A DNA stretch of 64,000 nucleotides from NCBI RefSeq assembly GCF_000371965.1, contig NZ_AQUO01000001.1:2798001-2862000 (forward strand). Direction: 5' to 3'. This DNA is from Paracoccus sp. N5 (GTDB lineage: Bacteria; Pseudomonadota; Alphaproteobacteria; Rhodobacterales; Rhodobacteraceae). Below the pieces are notes generated by a model. That model saw only the letters and a list, made by a program, of their open reading frames with translations, had not been told where the DNA came from and ran no database searches. The first letter of the stretch is position 1. Every line of letters starts with the position of its first letter. The position numbers and the translations under genes were made by a program. Of this stretch, positions 24,535 to 32,643 are shown in pieces.

Positions 24535-24562
24535 GGCAGCGTGAATTCGCTGCCTTTTTTTT
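24535..24562 (+). terminator. Strong intrinsic terminator
   Basis: GGCAGCG (24535-24541) pairs with CGCTGCC (24548-24554) around TGAATT, followed by eight Ts (24555-24562). It ends transcription from the nusB/small-membrane-protein direction. Confidence 0.9.
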
Positions 24563-24886
24563 GTGCAATCGACCGCGCAGACCACCATGTTACCGCCCGT
24601 TAACCTTTCGTGAGCGCGACGGTGTCCTCCTACCTTCTGAAACTCGTGGATAAACTTCGCTACAACCAAATGGCGATTTGGTTTCATCACGATTTCCTCT
24701 GGTCCAAATTCCGCCGATGCTCGGGTTCCCTGCGATTTTCACGTTTTTGGGAGATCGGTTCACGTTTCGGGTCCCTCTTTATCCACCGGGCGGCTGGTTC
24801 TACCTCTGATGCAGCAGAGATGCTCGTGGTGCCGGAAGGCCGGGGCCACGGACACGGAACACGGTTCGGGAAAAGGACTGATCACG
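24563..24886. other. Long, relatively AT-rich regulatory region before the DUF481 gene
   Basis: No gene is seen. The region holds an 8-bp inverted repeat (AACCAAAT 24664-24671 and ATTTGGTT 24676-24683, loop GGCG) and two direct repeats (listed separately). A clear sigma-70 promoter could not be picked out. Confidence 0.5.
24738..24767 (+). promoter_or_regulatory. Direct repeats TTCACGTTT spaced by 21 bp
   Basis: TTCACGTTT occurs at 24738-24746 and 24759-24767, a 21-base step equal to two helical turns, each copy followed by a GGG. This is the layout of tandem sites for response regulators or other dimeric activators. It is 120-150 bases upstream of the outer-membrane protein gene. Confidence 0.5.
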
Positions 24887-25819
24887 ATGAAAACCCTTGC
24901 CTACCTCGCCGGCGCCACCGCCCTGGCTGCCTCCTTCGCGGCTCCTGCCTTTGCGCAGTCGGAAACCTCGGCCGGGGCCAATGCCGTTGGCATCACCCAA
25001 GTCAACGAAGACATGCGCGATGTCGAGCGCGACGTCCGCGACGATTTCGCCCGTTCGGAAGACGCCTATCGCTTCGGCAATCCCGACCAGCGCCAAGGCA
25101 CCTTCGGTTCGGTCGCGCTGAGCTATACCGGCTCGACCGGCAACAGCGAAAACCAGGACTTCAACCTGTCGGGCCGCCTGTCGCACAACCAGGGCCAGTT
25201 CTCGCAGTCGGTCGGTATCCTGCTGGAATACGGCGATAACAACGCCGGCAACAAGGACACCGAAAAGACCTATGTGATCTATGAAGGCATGTATAACTTC
25301 AACGATCGCTTCTATGGCTTCGCCCTGGGCCGCCTGGCCACCGACGCGCTGGCCGGCGACCCGATCAGCCTGTCCGACGGCGAGACCTTCGACTCGCTCG
25401 ACGGCCGGCTGAAGCGTGACGCCTATTTCGGCGTCGGCCCCGGCTACCGGATCATCAACACCGACACCACCGCCTGGCGCGTGCAGGCCGCTGTCGGCGT
25501 GCGCTACACCAAGGCCGTAGTCGCGACCGAGGATCCGCTGGACCCGCTGGACGGCACCATCGACTACGACTCGGATACCGATGTCGGTTACCTGCTGTCG
25601 TCGCGGTTCTACCACCGCATCAACGACAACTTCTTCGTGACCAATGACACCGACTACCTGACCTCGGACGCGAACGACACGATCACGAACGAACTGGGTC
25701 TGAACTTCAAGATGACCGAAGCCTTCGCGACTCGCGTGTCCTACAAGACCGAATACGTCTCGGACCGCAACATCCGCACCGACAACACGCTGGGCGTGTC
25801 GCTGGTCTACGGCTTCTAA
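24887..25819 (+). CDS. DUF481-type outer-membrane beta-barrel protein
   Basis: 310 residues. A Sec signal peptide (KTLAYLAGATALAASFAAPA, cleavage after AFA about residue 23) is followed by alternating beta-strand sequence and a C-terminal aromatic ending LVYGF, the usual barrel-insertion signal. The body resembles the DUF481/YdiY family (GSVALSYTGSTGNSENQDFN; FYGFALGRLATDAL). Its acidic, lower-GC sequence differs from neighbouring genes in codon use, as is common for abundant envelope proteins. It stands alone with a long upstream region and its own terminator. Confidence 0.85.
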   Translation: MKTLAYLAGATALAASFAAPAFAQSETSAGANAVGITQVNEDMRDVERDVRDDFARSEDAYRFGNPDQRQGTFGSVALSYTGSTGNSENQDFNLSGRLSHNQGQFSQSVGILLEYGDNNAGNKDTEKTYVIYEGMYNFNDRFYGFALGRLATDALAGDPISLSDGETFDSLDGRLKRDAYFGVGPGYRIINTDTTAWRVQAAVGVRYTKAVVATEDPLDPLDGTIDYDSDTDVGYLLSSRFYHRINDNFFVTNDTDYLTSDANDTITNELGLNFKMTEAFATRVSYKTEYVSDRNIRTDNTLGVSLVYGF

Positions 25820-25845
25820 GTCTTTCCCTCTCTCTCGTGACAACA

Positions 25846-25872
25846 GGGGCGGCCTTCGGGCCGTCCCTTTTT
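25846..25872 (+). terminator. Intrinsic terminator with UUCG loop
   Basis: A nine-base-pair stem (25846-25854 with 25859-25867, one G-T pair) closed by a TTCG tetraloop and followed by five Ts ends the DUF481 gene. Confidence 0.9.
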
Positions 25873-26145
25873 CGTTTTCGAGGGGGGAAGAGCGGCGGGA
25901 ACCGCAGCAACCGTGGCAGCGCTAGTTTCCCCGAAAGCCTGGATGTCCAGGTGGGAGCCGGATAACGGGACCAAGGCCCCGACAGAGCCAGCCCCCTCGG
26001 TGAAATTATAGGCCAGTGGAAAAAGAGGCCACACACGAGAAGAGCAGAAACCCGCCTGCGTCGAAAATAAGCCTCCGGGCGCCGCATCGCAAGGGCCGGC
26101 AGGGGTGGGCTTGCAAGATGTTGCCGTTTCGTTCATGGTTCGGCC
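25873..26145. other. Gap with no convincing gene
   Basis: Together with the DUF481 terminator this is 326 bases without a gene. A 106-codon minus-strand frame crosses it but runs through the terminator and has no ribosome-binding site or recognisable family, so I do not call it. Composition is lower in GC than the surroundings. Confidence 0.5.
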
Positions 26146-26625
26146 ATGTCACAGCAGCCCAGCGACGCCCCGACCGAGATCCTGCCCGCCAAACCCGGCC
26201 AGCGCCTGCAGCGCGGCGTGGCGCGGATGCTGACCGGGCTGGGCCATGCCGCGCTTTGCGAATTCGTGCCCGTGGGCGGGCTGCGGGTCGACGTGATCTC
26301 GATCTCGCCCAAGGGCGAGATCTGGGTGGTGGAATGCAAGAGCTGCCGGGCCGATTTCACCGGCGACCGCAAGTGGCAGGGCTATCTGGAGTTCTGCGAC
26401 CGCTTCTTCTGGGCGGTGGACGCCGATTTCCCCGACGAATTGCTGCCGCAGGGCTCGGGGCTGATCCGCGCCGACAGCTGGGGGGCGGAGCTGCTGCGCA
26501 TGGCGCCCGAATCGCGGCTGGCGGCGGCGCGGCGGACGCGGCTCTTGCGCGATATCGCCCGGGTCTCGGCCGGCCGGCTCTTGTCGCTGACCGACCCGAT
26601 GGGGATCAGCGGCGCGGCTTTCTAG
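26146..26625 (+). CDS. mmcB: MmcB-family DNA repair protein
   Basis: 159 residues of the MmcB family (formerly DUF1052), described in Caulobacter as a DNA-damage-related protein. A restriction-endonuclease-like core is visible: Asp49 (RVDVISI), Glu63 and Lys65 (VVECKS), the D...ExK pattern, with a further conserved DRKWQGYLEFCDRFFWAVD stretch. Its 3' end overlaps the convergent small gene by 20 bases. Assignment rests on motif and length. Confidence 0.88.
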   Translation: MSQQPSDAPTEILPAKPGQRLQRGVARMLTGLGHAALCEFVPVGGLRVDVISISPKGEIWVVECKSCRADFTGDRKWQGYLEFCDRFFWAVDADFPDELLPQGSGLIRADSWGAELLRMAPESRLAAARRTRLLRDIARVSAGRLLSLTDPMGISGAAF

Positions 26626-26842
26626 GCTTCTCGCCCTTGCCGGCGCCCGGCGAGGGTTGGCCCATGCTGCGCGCGGCCTCGGCGGCGGCCAGCAGTTCCT
26701 CGGCGATCTCCTCGGCTTCCTCGGGGTCGAAATCCAGCGGCAGGTCCACGCCCTCGGCCTCGACATAGATGCGGACCATGCCGCGGTCGGTGGGGCCGAT
26801 CTGAAGATTCGCCGCGATTTCGCTTTCGCTGTTGATGCTCAT
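26606..26842 (-). CDS. DUF6324-like small acidic protein
   Basis: 78 residues, MSINSESEIAANLQIGPTDR onward, with a conserved N-terminal part (GMVRIYVEAEGVDLPLDFDP) and an acidic helix, then a basic Lys/Arg tail. Similar small proteins occur throughout Rhodobacteraceae; function is unknown. GGAGAG lies about 7-10 bases upstream of the ATG. It is tail-to-tail with mmcB. Confidence 0.8.
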   Translation of the reverse strand: MSINSESEIAANLQIGPTDRGMVRIYVEAEGVDLPLDFDPEEAEEIAEELLAAAEAARSMGQPSPGAGKGEKPRKPRR

Positions 26843-26917
26843 GCTGCTCTCCTGCCGGCTGGCGCTTGGGTGCGGAATTTTTCCTTAGCGCGCCTGTCAA
26901 AAACCGGCAAGTCGGGC

Positions 26918-26946
26918 TTGCGCAGCCGGGTCGCTGGCGATAGATA
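26918..26946 (+). promoter_or_regulatory. Promoter of tRNA-His
   Basis: TTGCGC (26918-26923), 17 bases, TAGATA (26941-26946). The predicted start point is about 26953, only some three bases before the mature tRNA 5' end. Confidence 0.65.
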
Positions 26947-26955
26947 CGCGCCTGT

Positions 26956-27032
26956 GCCGCCTTAGCTCAGCTGGTTAGAGCGCTAGATTGTGGATCTAGA
27001 GGTCCCCCGTTCGAGCCGGGGAGGCGGTACCA
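26956..27032 (+). tRNA. tRNA-His (GTG anticodon)
   Basis: A 77-base cloverleaf with encoded CCA. Acceptor 26956-26962 pairs with 27022-27028, the anticodon stem is CTAGA/TCTAG with loop TTGTGGA (anticodon GTG at 26990-26992), and the T-arm carries GTTCGAGCC. The expected extra G-1 is absent: the preceding base is T, the discriminator is A rather than C, and the first pair is G1-U72. These are the known peculiarities of histidine tRNAs in a large part of the Alphaproteobacteria, whose histidyl-tRNA synthetase has adapted to them. Confidence 0.95.
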
Positions 27033-27065
27033 CCGAAAAATCACCCCGAAAGCAGCGCACATATC

Positions 27066-28076
27066 ATGGTCCCGGTCCAGAAACATGGCATCGTGGAGGC
27101 GGCCCGGCTTTCCGTCGCCCCGATGATGGACTGGACCGACAGCCTGTGCCGGCGCGTTCACCGCCTGCTGTCGCGCCGCGCGCTGCTTTACACCGAGATG
27201 GTGACCGCCCCGGCGCTGGTCTTCGGCGACCGGGCGAAACTCCTGGATTTCGACGCGGCCGAGCATCCGCTGGCGCTGCAGCTTGGCGGCTCGGACCCGG
27301 GCCAACTGGCCGAGGCCGCGCGCATCGGCGCCGACTGGGGCTATGACGAGATCAACCTGAACGTCGGCTGCCCCAGCGACCGCGTGCAATCGGGCTGTTT
27401 CGGCGCCGTGCTGATGACCCGGCCCGAACTGGTCGCCGAATGCGCCGCGGCGATGATCGCCGCGAGCCCGGTCGAGGTGACGGTGAAATGCCGCATCGGC
27501 GTCGACGACCAGATCCCCGAGGAGGTGCTGCCGGCCTTCATCGCCCGCATGCGCGACGCCGGTGTGCGCCGGCTGACCATCCACGCCCGCAAGGCCTGGC
27601 TGCAGGGCCTGTCCCCGCGCGAGAACCGCGAGATTCCGCCGCTGGACTATGCGCTGGTGCAGCGCATGAAGCAGGCGTTTCCCGAACTGCACCTGTCGAT
27701 CAACGGCGGCATTGCCAGCCTCGACACCGTGCGCGGGCAGCTTCGGGTCATGGACGGGGTGATGGTCGGCCGCGCCGCCTATCACCAGCCCTGGGACATG
27801 CTGGGGCAGGCCGACCGGCTTTGGGGCGAGACGCCGCCCTTCGCCGACCCGCTGGAAGCAGCCGCCGCGCTGCGCGAACTGGTCGAGGCGCATCTGGCCG
27901 CGGGCGGGCGGCTGCACCAGGTCACGCGGCACATGCTGGGCCTGTTTCACGGCCGGCCCGGCGCGCGCGGCTGGCGCCGGCAACTCTCGGAGGGCGCCTC
28001 GCGCGCCCGCAACCCGGCCGAGGCGCTGGCGGTCTATGACACTGCCTTGTCCGAGGTTGCCGCACCGGCCGCCTAG
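27066..28076 (+). CDS. dusA: tRNA-dihydrouridine(20/20a) synthase
   Basis: FMN/NADPH-dependent enzyme that reduces U20/U20a in the tRNA D-loop. 336 residues with the TIM-barrel motifs LSVAPMMDWTD (15-25), YDEINLNVGCPSDRVQSGCFG (active-site Cys in NVGCPS), TIHARKAWLQGLSP and SINGGI. HARKAWLQGLSPRENR is typical of DusA rather than DusB or DusC. It starts 34 bases after tRNA-His and may be on the same transcript. Confidence 0.95.
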   Translation: MVPVQKHGIVEAARLSVAPMMDWTDSLCRRVHRLLSRRALLYTEMVTAPALVFGDRAKLLDFDAAEHPLALQLGGSDPGQLAEAARIGADWGYDEINLNVGCPSDRVQSGCFGAVLMTRPELVAECAAAMIAASPVEVTVKCRIGVDDQIPEEVLPAFIARMRDAGVRRLTIHARKAWLQGLSPRENREIPPLDYALVQRMKQAFPELHLSINGGIASLDTVRGQLRVMDGVMVGRAAYHQPWDMLGQADRLWGETPPFADPLEAAAALRELVEAHLAAGGRLHQVTRHMLGLFHGRPGARGWRRQLSEGASRARNPAEALAVYDTALSEVAAPAA

Positions 28077-28915
28077 GCCCGCTCGGCGGCTTTCGCCCGA
28101 TCCCAGAGCGCATCCATCTCGGCCAGGTCGCTGTCCTCGGGGCGGCGGCCCTCGGCGGCCAGCGCGGCCTCGACGGACTGGAAGCGGCGGGTGAACTTGG
28201 CATTGGCGCCGCGCAGCGCCTCCTCGGGGTCGATCTTCAGGTGCCGGGCCAGATTCGCCATCACGAACATCAGGTCGCCGAACTCCTCCGTCAAATGCGC
28301 GTGATCGGCGCTGTCCCGGGCCTCGACCAGTTCGCGCGTCTCCTCGGCAAGCTTCGCCAGCACATCCTCGGGACCGAGCCAGTCGAAACCGACGCGGGCG
28401 GCGCGGTTTTGCAATTTCACCGCGCGGGTCAGGCCGGGAAGCCCCAGCGCTACCCCGTCCAGCACGCCTTTTTCGGCCTTGGCGGCACGCTCCCTGGCCT
28501 TGATCGCCTCCCAGTCGCGGATCTGCTGCTCGGCGGATTTGTCGCGGGATTCGTCGCCGAAGATATGCGGATGGCGGTCGATCATCTTGGCGGTGACCTT
28601 GTCGACCACGTCGGCAAATGCGAACAGCCCCGCTTCCTCGGCCATGCGGGCGTGAAACACCACCTGCAAGAGCAGATCGCCCAGCTCGCCCGGCAATTCG
28701 TCCCAGGCTTCGCGGGCGATGGCATCGGCGACCTCATGCGCCTCTTCGATCGTATAGGGCGCGATCGAGGCGAAATCCTGCTCGATGTCCCAGGGGCAGC
28801 CGGTCTGTGGGTCGCGCAGCGCCGCCATGATGGCAAGCAGCCGGTCGATCCCGGTCCTGTCATTTGCCTCTTGCAGCAGGGCCGGATGGATCACCGGCGC
28901 CTTGTCCTCAGCCAT
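28073..28915 (-). CDS. mazG: Nucleoside triphosphate pyrophosphohydrolase
   Basis: House-cleaning enzyme that hydrolyses nucleoside triphosphates to monophosphates plus PPi. 280 residues with two MazG helical domains: DPQTGCPWDIEQ...EEAHEVADAI...ELPGELGDLLLQVVFHA and, in the second half, KLAEETRELVEA...EEFGDLMFVMANLARH, each with the ExxE...ExxD metal-binding pattern. The ATG at 28915 follows GAGAGGTGG. It is convergent with dusA and their ends overlap by four bases. Confidence 0.95.
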   Translation of the reverse strand: MAEDKAPVIHPALLQEANDRTGIDRLLAIMAALRDPQTGCPWDIEQDFASIAPYTIEEAHEVADAIAREAWDELPGELGDLLLQVVFHARMAEEAGLFAFADVVDKVTAKMIDRHPHIFGDESRDKSAEQQIRDWEAIKARERAAKAEKGVLDGVALGLPGLTRAVKLQNRAARVGFDWLGPEDVLAKLAEETRELVEARDSADHAHLTEEFGDLMFVMANLARHLKIDPEEALRGANAKFTRRFQSVEAALAAEGRRPEDSDLAEMDALWDRAKAAERA

Positions 28916-29002
28916 TGTCGCCACCTCTCGCAGAACATCCTGTCCTGCCCTGCCACAGGCGCGGCCCCATGTCCACGCAAGCGGCGACCGCAAGCGTTGG
29001 CA

Positions 29003-29064
29003 GGGGGCTCTGCCCCCTCGTCGCTGGCGCTCCTCACCCCCGGGATATTTCCACAAGAAAGAAG
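29003..29064 (+). repeat. REP-like intergenic repeat, copy b
   Basis: A perfect GGGGGC/GCCCCC hairpin (29003-29017) is followed by a GC-rich stretch and the core CCCGGGATATTTCCACAAGA, then AAGAAG. It points toward copy c, which is inverted, so the pair could fold into one large cruciform. Confidence 0.65.
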
Positions 29065-29081
29065 CCGGATGAACGGCGCGA

Positions 29082-29139
29082 TTTCTTTCTTGTCCAAATA
29101 TCCTGGGAGAGCGCGGAACGCGCGGGGGCGAAGCCCCCC
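29082..29139 (-). repeat. REP-like intergenic repeat, copy c (inverted relative to b)
   Basis: On the minus strand: hairpin GGGGGCTTCGCCCCC (29139-29125 region), GC-rich linker GCGCGTTCCGCGC, then CCCAGGATATTTGGACAAGA and AAGAA. Order and spacing match copy b. Confidence 0.65.
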
Positions 29140-29264
29140 TTTCGCGCGAGGAATGGCGGCTTTGTCATGTCCCGCTTTCTTGCCATCCCGACAGGGCGCG
29201 GATAGGGTGCGCGCCAATTCCGCCGGGGGAGTGCCCGGAGAACTTCAGAACAGGGAAAGACTCG

Positions 29265-29597
29265 ATGTTCGTGACCCCCGCATTCGCCCAGGCCGCCGGC
29301 GCCCCTTCAGCCGGTGCCAGCATCGCCTCTTTCGCGCCGCTGATCCTGATCTTCGTCATCATGTATTTCCTGATGATCCGCCCGCAGCAGAAGCGCATGA
29401 AGGAACATCGCGCCATGGTCGAGGCGCTGAAGAAGGGCGACGAGGTCGTGACCCAGGGCGGTCTGGTCGGCAAGGTCACCGCCGTGCGCGACAACGAGCT
29501 CGAGGTCGAGATCGCGCCGGGCGTCAAGGTCCGCGTCATCCGCTCGACCGTGACCGGGCTGGTGAACCGCACCCAGCCCGCCGCCGCCAACAGCTGA
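29265..29597 (+). CDS. yajC: Sec translocase accessory subunit YajC
   Basis: Small single-span inner-membrane protein of the SecDF-YajC complex, 110 residues. The membrane helix (FAPLILIFVIMYFLMIRPQQ, 23-42) ends in the family hallmark RPQQKRMKEH, followed by GDEVVTQGGLVGKV. It opens an operon with secD, secF and the cytochrome c maturation genes. Confidence 0.96.
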   Translation: MFVTPAFAQAAGAPSAGASIASFAPLILIFVIMYFLMIRPQQKRMKEHRAMVEALKKGDEVVTQGGLVGKVTAVRDNELEVEIAPGVKVRVIRSTVTGLVNRTQPAAANS

Positions 29598-29614
29598 AGG
29601 CCGCAAGCACCGCC

Positions 29615-31279
29615 ATGCTGGACATCCCCTTCTGGAAGCGTCTGCTGATCCTCGGCCTGGTCGCCGTCGGTCTGCTCTATGCCGCGCCGAACCTGTTCTA
29701 CAACCGGGTCGAGCAGCATAACGACGCCATCGCCGCCGCCGAACGCAACGGGTTCGAAAGCCCCGAGGAGGCCCAGGCCCGGGCCGGCTGGCCGGGCATC
29801 CTGCCCTCGGGCCTGGTCAACCTCGGTCTCGACCTGCGCGGCGGTGCCCATCTCTTGGGCGAAGTGCATGTCCAGGACGTTTACAAGGCGCGCATGGACG
29901 GCATCTGGCCGGAACTGCGCGATGCGCTGGTGGCGCAGCGCGACACCGTCGGCGCCGTGCGCCGCGTGCAGGCCGAGGACGGCCAGCTTGCGGTCGAGAT
30001 CGGCAATGCCGACCAGATGGCCAAGGCGGTCGAGATCGCGCGCGGCCTCGCCACCCCCGTCACCTCGCTGACCGGTGCCGGGCAGAGCGACATCGCGGTC
30101 TCGGCCCAGGGCAACCGGCTGATCGTGCAGTTGTCGGATGCCGAAAGGGCCGCGACCGACGACCGCACCGTGCAGCAGTCGCTGGAGATCATCCGGCGCC
30201 GCATCGACGAGGTCGGCACCCGCGAGCCGACCATCGCCCGCCAGGGCAAGGATCGTATCCTGATCCAGGTGCCCGGCATCGGCTCGGCCGAGGAGCTGAA
30301 GCAGCTGATCGGCACCACCGCCAAGCTGACCTTCAACCCGGTGGTCAGCCGCACCGCCGATGCCAATGCCCGGCCCGGGCCCGGCAATGTGCTGCTGCCC
30401 TCGATGGACGAGCCGGGGGTGTTCTACGTCATCGAGGACAGCCCCGTCGTCAGCGGCGAGGATCTGACCAACGCGCAGCCGAGCTTCGACCAGAACGGCC
30501 AGCCGGCGGTCGATTTCCGCTTCGGCCCCTCGGGCGCCAAGCGCTTCGGGGCCTATACCTCGGCCAATATCGGCCAGCCTTTCGCCATCGTGCTGGACAA
30601 CCAGGTGATCTCGGCGCCGGTGATCCGGCAGGCGATCACCACCGGCTCGGGCCAGATCTCGGGCTCGATGGACGTGGACGCCTCGACCCGGCTGGCCGTG
30701 CTGCTGCGCGCGGGCGCCTTGCCGGCGAAGATGAGCTTCCTGGAAGAGCGCACCATCGGCCCGGAACTGGGCCAGGATTCGATCGACGCCGGCCGGCTCA
30801 GCTCGGTCATCGCGACGGCCGCGGTGGTGGCCTACATGATCGCGAGCTACGGGCTCTTCGGGGTCTTCGCCTCGGTCGCGGTCATCGTCAACGTCATCCT
30901 GATCCTGGCGGTCATGTCGATGATGGGCGCCACGCTGACGCTGCCCGGCATCGCCGGCATCGTGCTGACCGTCGGCACGGCCGTGGACGCCAATGTCATC
31001 ATCTACGAGCGCATCCGCGAGGAATTGCGCGCCGGCAAGCGCATCGTGAAGGCCATCGACGACGGCTTCGGCGAGGCGATGTCGGCGATCATCGACGCGA
31101 ACGTCACCTCGTTCATTGCGGCCATGGTGATGTTCTTCCTGGGCTCCGGCCCGGTCAAGGGCTTTGCCGTGACGCTGACCATCGGCCTGGTGACCTCGGT
31201 CTTTACCGCCATCTACCTGACGCGGCTGATGATCCTGTTCTGGTTGGAATGGCGCAAACCGAAGCAACTGGTTCTGTAA
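29615..31279 (+). CDS. secD: Protein translocase subunit SecD
   Basis: Proton-driven aid to protein export through SecYEG. 554 residues: N-terminal membrane helix (9-25), the D1 motif LGLDLRGGAHLL (near 70-81), the periplasmic P1 region, then five C-terminal membrane helices with TVGTAVDANVIIYERIREE in the fourth. The ATG at 29615 gives the standard MLDIPFWKRLLI start; the frame is open far upstream but that part is not protein-like. Seventeen bases after yajC, twelve before secF. Confidence 0.96.
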   Translation: MLDIPFWKRLLILGLVAVGLLYAAPNLFYNRVEQHNDAIAAAERNGFESPEEAQARAGWPGILPSGLVNLGLDLRGGAHLLGEVHVQDVYKARMDGIWPELRDALVAQRDTVGAVRRVQAEDGQLAVEIGNADQMAKAVEIARGLATPVTSLTGAGQSDIAVSAQGNRLIVQLSDAERAATDDRTVQQSLEIIRRRIDEVGTREPTIARQGKDRILIQVPGIGSAEELKQLIGTTAKLTFNPVVSRTADANARPGPGNVLLPSMDEPGVFYVIEDSPVVSGEDLTNAQPSFDQNGQPAVDFRFGPSGAKRFGAYTSANIGQPFAIVLDNQVISAPVIRQAITTGSGQISGSMDVDASTRLAVLLRAGALPAKMSFLEERTIGPELGQDSIDAGRLSSVIATAAVVAYMIASYGLFGVFASVAVIVNVILILAVMSMMGATLTLPGIAGIVLTVGTAVDANVIIYERIREELRAGKRIVKAIDDGFGEAMSAIIDANVTSFIAAMVMFFLGSGPVKGFAVTLTIGLVTSVFTAIYLTRLMILFWLEWRKPKQLVL

Positions 31280-31291
31280 GGGGGCAGAAAC

Positions 31292-32287
31292 ATGGCATTC
31301 CGTCTGAAACTGGTCCCCGAAGTCACGAACTTCAACTTCTTCCGCTGGCAGTGGCTGACCTTCGGCATCTCGGCCGTGGCCATGGTGGCCTCGGTGGTCG
31401 TCGTGCTGGTCATGGGGCTGAACTTCGGCATCGACTTCAAGGGCGGCACCACCATCCGCACCGAAAGCAGCACCGCCTTCGAGGTCGGCGACTATCGCCA
31501 GGCGCTTGGCGGGCTCGACCTGGGCGAGATCGCCATCACCGAGGTCTTCGATCCGAGCTTCGGCACCGAGAAGCATGTCGCGATGATCCGCATCGGCACG
31601 ACCGACGCCACCGGCTCGGTCACGCCCGAGCAGCTGAACCAGGTCGAGGCGGCGCTGAAGACCGTCGATCCGCAGGTCCGCTTTGCCGCGGTGGAATCGG
31701 TTGGGCCCAAGGTCTCGGGCGAGCTCATCAAGACGGCGTTCTATGCCGTGGGCGCGGCGACCCTGGCGATCATGGCCTATATCTGGCTGCGCTTCGAATG
31801 GCAGTTCGCGCTGGGGGCCGTGGTCTCGATCCTGCATGACGTGCTGCTGACGGTCGGCATCTTCTCGCTGTTCCAGCTGAAGTTCGACCTGACCACCATC
31901 GCGGCGCTGCTGACCACGCTGGGCTATTCGGTCAACGACACGGTCGTCGTCTTCGACCGGCTGCGCGAGAACCTGATCAAGTTCAAGTCCATGCCGCTGA
32001 TCGACGTGATGAACCTGACCGTCAACGAGACGCTGTCGCGCACGGTGATGACGGCGATGACCACGGCGCTGGCGCTTGGCGCGATGATGATCTTCGGCGG
32101 CGACGTGATCCGCGGCTTCGTCTTCGCCATGCTCTGGGGCGTGTTCGTCGGCGCCTATTCCACGGTCTATGTCGCCAAGAACATCGTGCTGTGGCTGGGC
32201 GTCAAGCGCGACTGGACCAAGCCCGGCGCGAAGAAGGAACAGGCCCCGGGCGAGGACATTCCGGCCGCCTTCCGGGACGCGCCCTGA
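31292..32287 (+). CDS. secF: Protein translocase subunit SecF
   Basis: Partner of SecD, 331 residues, six membrane helices. LNFGIDFKGGTTI (43-55) and GYSVNDTVVVFDRLREN (near 211-227) are the family motifs. AAGGGGG precedes the ATG. Its TGA overlaps the ATG of the next gene. Confidence 0.96.
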   Translation: MAFRLKLVPEVTNFNFFRWQWLTFGISAVAMVASVVVVLVMGLNFGIDFKGGTTIRTESSTAFEVGDYRQALGGLDLGEIAITEVFDPSFGTEKHVAMIRIGTTDATGSVTPEQLNQVEAALKTVDPQVRFAAVESVGPKVSGELIKTAFYAVGAATLAIMAYIWLRFEWQFALGAVVSILHDVLLTVGIFSLFQLKFDLTTIAALLTTLGYSVNDTVVVFDRLRENLIKFKSMPLIDVMNLTVNETLSRTVMTAMTTALALGAMMIFGGDVIRGFVFAMLWGVFVGAYSTVYVAKNIVLWLGVKRDWTKPGAKKEQAPGEDIPAAFRDAP

Positions 32288-32643
32288 TGGCGGTGATGAC
32301 ACCGACCGAATTCCTGGGGGCCGTGCCGGTGGACGGCTACGGCCCCGGCTTCTTCCGGGTCGGCGGCACGGTGCATCGCGGCGCCATCATCGTCACGCCC
32401 GAGGGCGTGCGGCCCTGGGGCGGGCTCGGGGACGCCGCGGCGCTGCTGGCGCTGGCCGGTTCGGTCGATGTGCTGTTCCTGGGCATGGGGGCCGAGATCG
32501 CCTTTCCGCCGCGGGCGCTGACCCAGGCGCTCGAGGCGGCGGGGGTGATGGCCGAGCCGATGAACTCGCCCTCGGCCGCGCGCAGCTACAACGTGACGCT
32601 GGCCGAGGGCCGGCGCGTCGCCTGCGCGCTGATCCCGCTATGA
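32287..32643 (+). CDS. Mth938-like (DUF498) domain protein
   Basis: 118 residues of the Mth938/NDUFAF3 superfamily, seen as a small alpha/beta protein with GYGPGFFRVGGTVHRGAIIV and the core VDVLFLGMGAEIAFPP. Mitochondrial relatives assist complex I assembly, bacterial function is unknown. A further ATG at 32296 is an alternative start. Translationally coupled to secF (TGATG) and to ccmA (ATGA). A gene of this size in front of ccmA matches the order described for Paracoccus denitrificans. Confidence 0.88.
   Translation: MAVMTPTEFLGAVPVDGYGPGFFRVGGTVHRGAIIVTPEGVRPWGGLGDAAALLALAGSVDVLFLGMGAEIAFPPRALTQALEAAGVMAEPMNSPSAARSYNVTLAEGRRVACALIPL

Larger units (their letters stand above)
28916..29264. 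other. 349-base gap occupied by REP-like repeats
   Basis: No gene is seen between the divergent mazG and yajC. Most of it is two REP-like copies in opposite orientation (separate entries). The last 120 bases presumably hold the yajC operon promoter; I could not identify hexamers with confidence. Confidence 0.6.

Noticed and set aside
25816..26136. Minus-strand 106-codon frame downstream of the DUF481 gene
   Set aside because: Runs through the intrinsic terminator, has no ribosome-binding site, and resembles no family.
29165..32302. Minus-strand 1045-codon open frame across yajC, secD and secF
   Set aside because: Low-complexity His/Asp/Arg/Gly translation typical of antisense shadow; the plus strand encodes clear Sec proteins.
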